A stretch of DNA of 64,000 bases from Nostoc flagelliforme FACHB-838 (GTDB lineage: Bacteria; Cyanobacteriota; Cyanobacteriia; Cyanobacteriales; Nostocaceae): NCBI RefSeq assembly GCF_014698065.1, contig NZ_JACJSI010000035.1, positions 1 through 64,000 on the forward strand. Direction: 5' to 3'. This document shows, piece by piece, positions 63,978 to 64,000 of the stretch. The translations under genes and the position numbers were made by a program. Positions within the stretch are counted from its first letter, which is position 1. Each line of letters opens with the position of its first letter. Under the pieces are notes generated by a model that was given only the letters and a program-made list of their open reading frames with translations, had not been told where the DNA came from and did not search any database.

Positions 63978-64000
63978 ACCAATCTAATGCTATTAATAAT

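Overview
The window looks like chromosomal DNA of a filamentous, Nostoc-type cyanobacterium. Supporting signs are dense HIP1 octamers (GCGATCGC), heptameric short tandem repeats between genes, photosystem II genes (a psbA 5' end and psb27), and a split DnaE intein half that is nearly the same as the one I remember from Nostoc punctiforme. No rRNA, tRNA, CRISPR array, phage or intact transposase gene was recognised. Most of the window is ordinary housekeeping and transport, with a decaying accessory patch near 57-61 kb.

Layout. 0-7 kb: psbA 5' end, a DUF2237 protein, a hybrid histidine kinase coupled to a stand-alone CheB methylesterase, and the mntCAB manganese ABC transporter. 7.7-12.3 kb: two DUF2231 membrane proteins followed by coxBAC, an alternative terminal oxidase whose subunit II lacks the CuA ligands. 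12.3-16.9 kb: a small PD-(D/E)XK-like protein, the C-terminal half of the split DnaE with its intein fragment, gatA and a RodZ-like HTH membrane protein. 17-21 kb: an alpha/beta hydrolase, a His-rich PadR regulator with an AT-rich palindromic upstream site, a HAD phosphatase and a NagB-family protein. 21.3-24.2 kb: ureEFG and a single-stranded DNA-binding protein. 24.4-30.2 kb: a flavin monooxygenase, a sugar-type ABC ATPase, a 12-copy 21-bp tandem repeat, a hydrolase, a yefM-yoeB toxin-antitoxin pair with a visible operator, and a small secreted protein. 30.4-36.4 kb: envelope glycan genes (a nucleotidyltransferase fused to a degenerate phosphomannomutase, a GT39-like glycosyltransferase, a GT2-GtrA fusion). 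37.3-39.7 kb: a Ni/Co ECF transporter. 39.8-48 kb: a lipoprotein, DUF1361 and baeRF-like proteins, a secreted protein with a C-terminal hexapeptide repeat, a PEP-synthase-like protein and an MgtC-like protein. 48-57.4 kb: recF, a Ca2+-type P-ATPase, a propeller-transglutaminase protein, a Cas4/AddB-like Fe-S nuclease, an intact phosphoglucomutase/phosphomannomutase and a LapA-domain protein. 57.4-60.2 kb: remnants of several toxin-antitoxin modules around an uncharacterised two-gene operon. 60.2-64 kb: psb27, a PAP2 phosphatase broken by a 35-bp tandem duplication, cofH and an ECF-type ATPase.

How parts fit together. Metal supply is a theme: Mn import serves photosystem II (psbA, psb27), and the Ni/Co ECF transporter could feed the urease matured by UreEFG. 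The oxidase cluster is a self-contained respiratory unit. The 30-36 kb block builds nucleotide- and lipid-linked sugars for the envelope.

The most informative oddities are: the four-site loss of catalytic motifs in the fused mutase domain, with an intact mutase in the same window for comparison; the CuA-less oxidase; intergenic-type sequence carried in frame inside three proteins; several families of small palindromic elements, including one with 12-bp terminal inverted repeats and a 4-bp target duplication; and small lesions that break the PAP2 and hicA reading frames. The least explained gene set is the Gly/Ala-rich membrane-protein operon at 57986-59367. All assignments come from reading the sequence; no database search was run.
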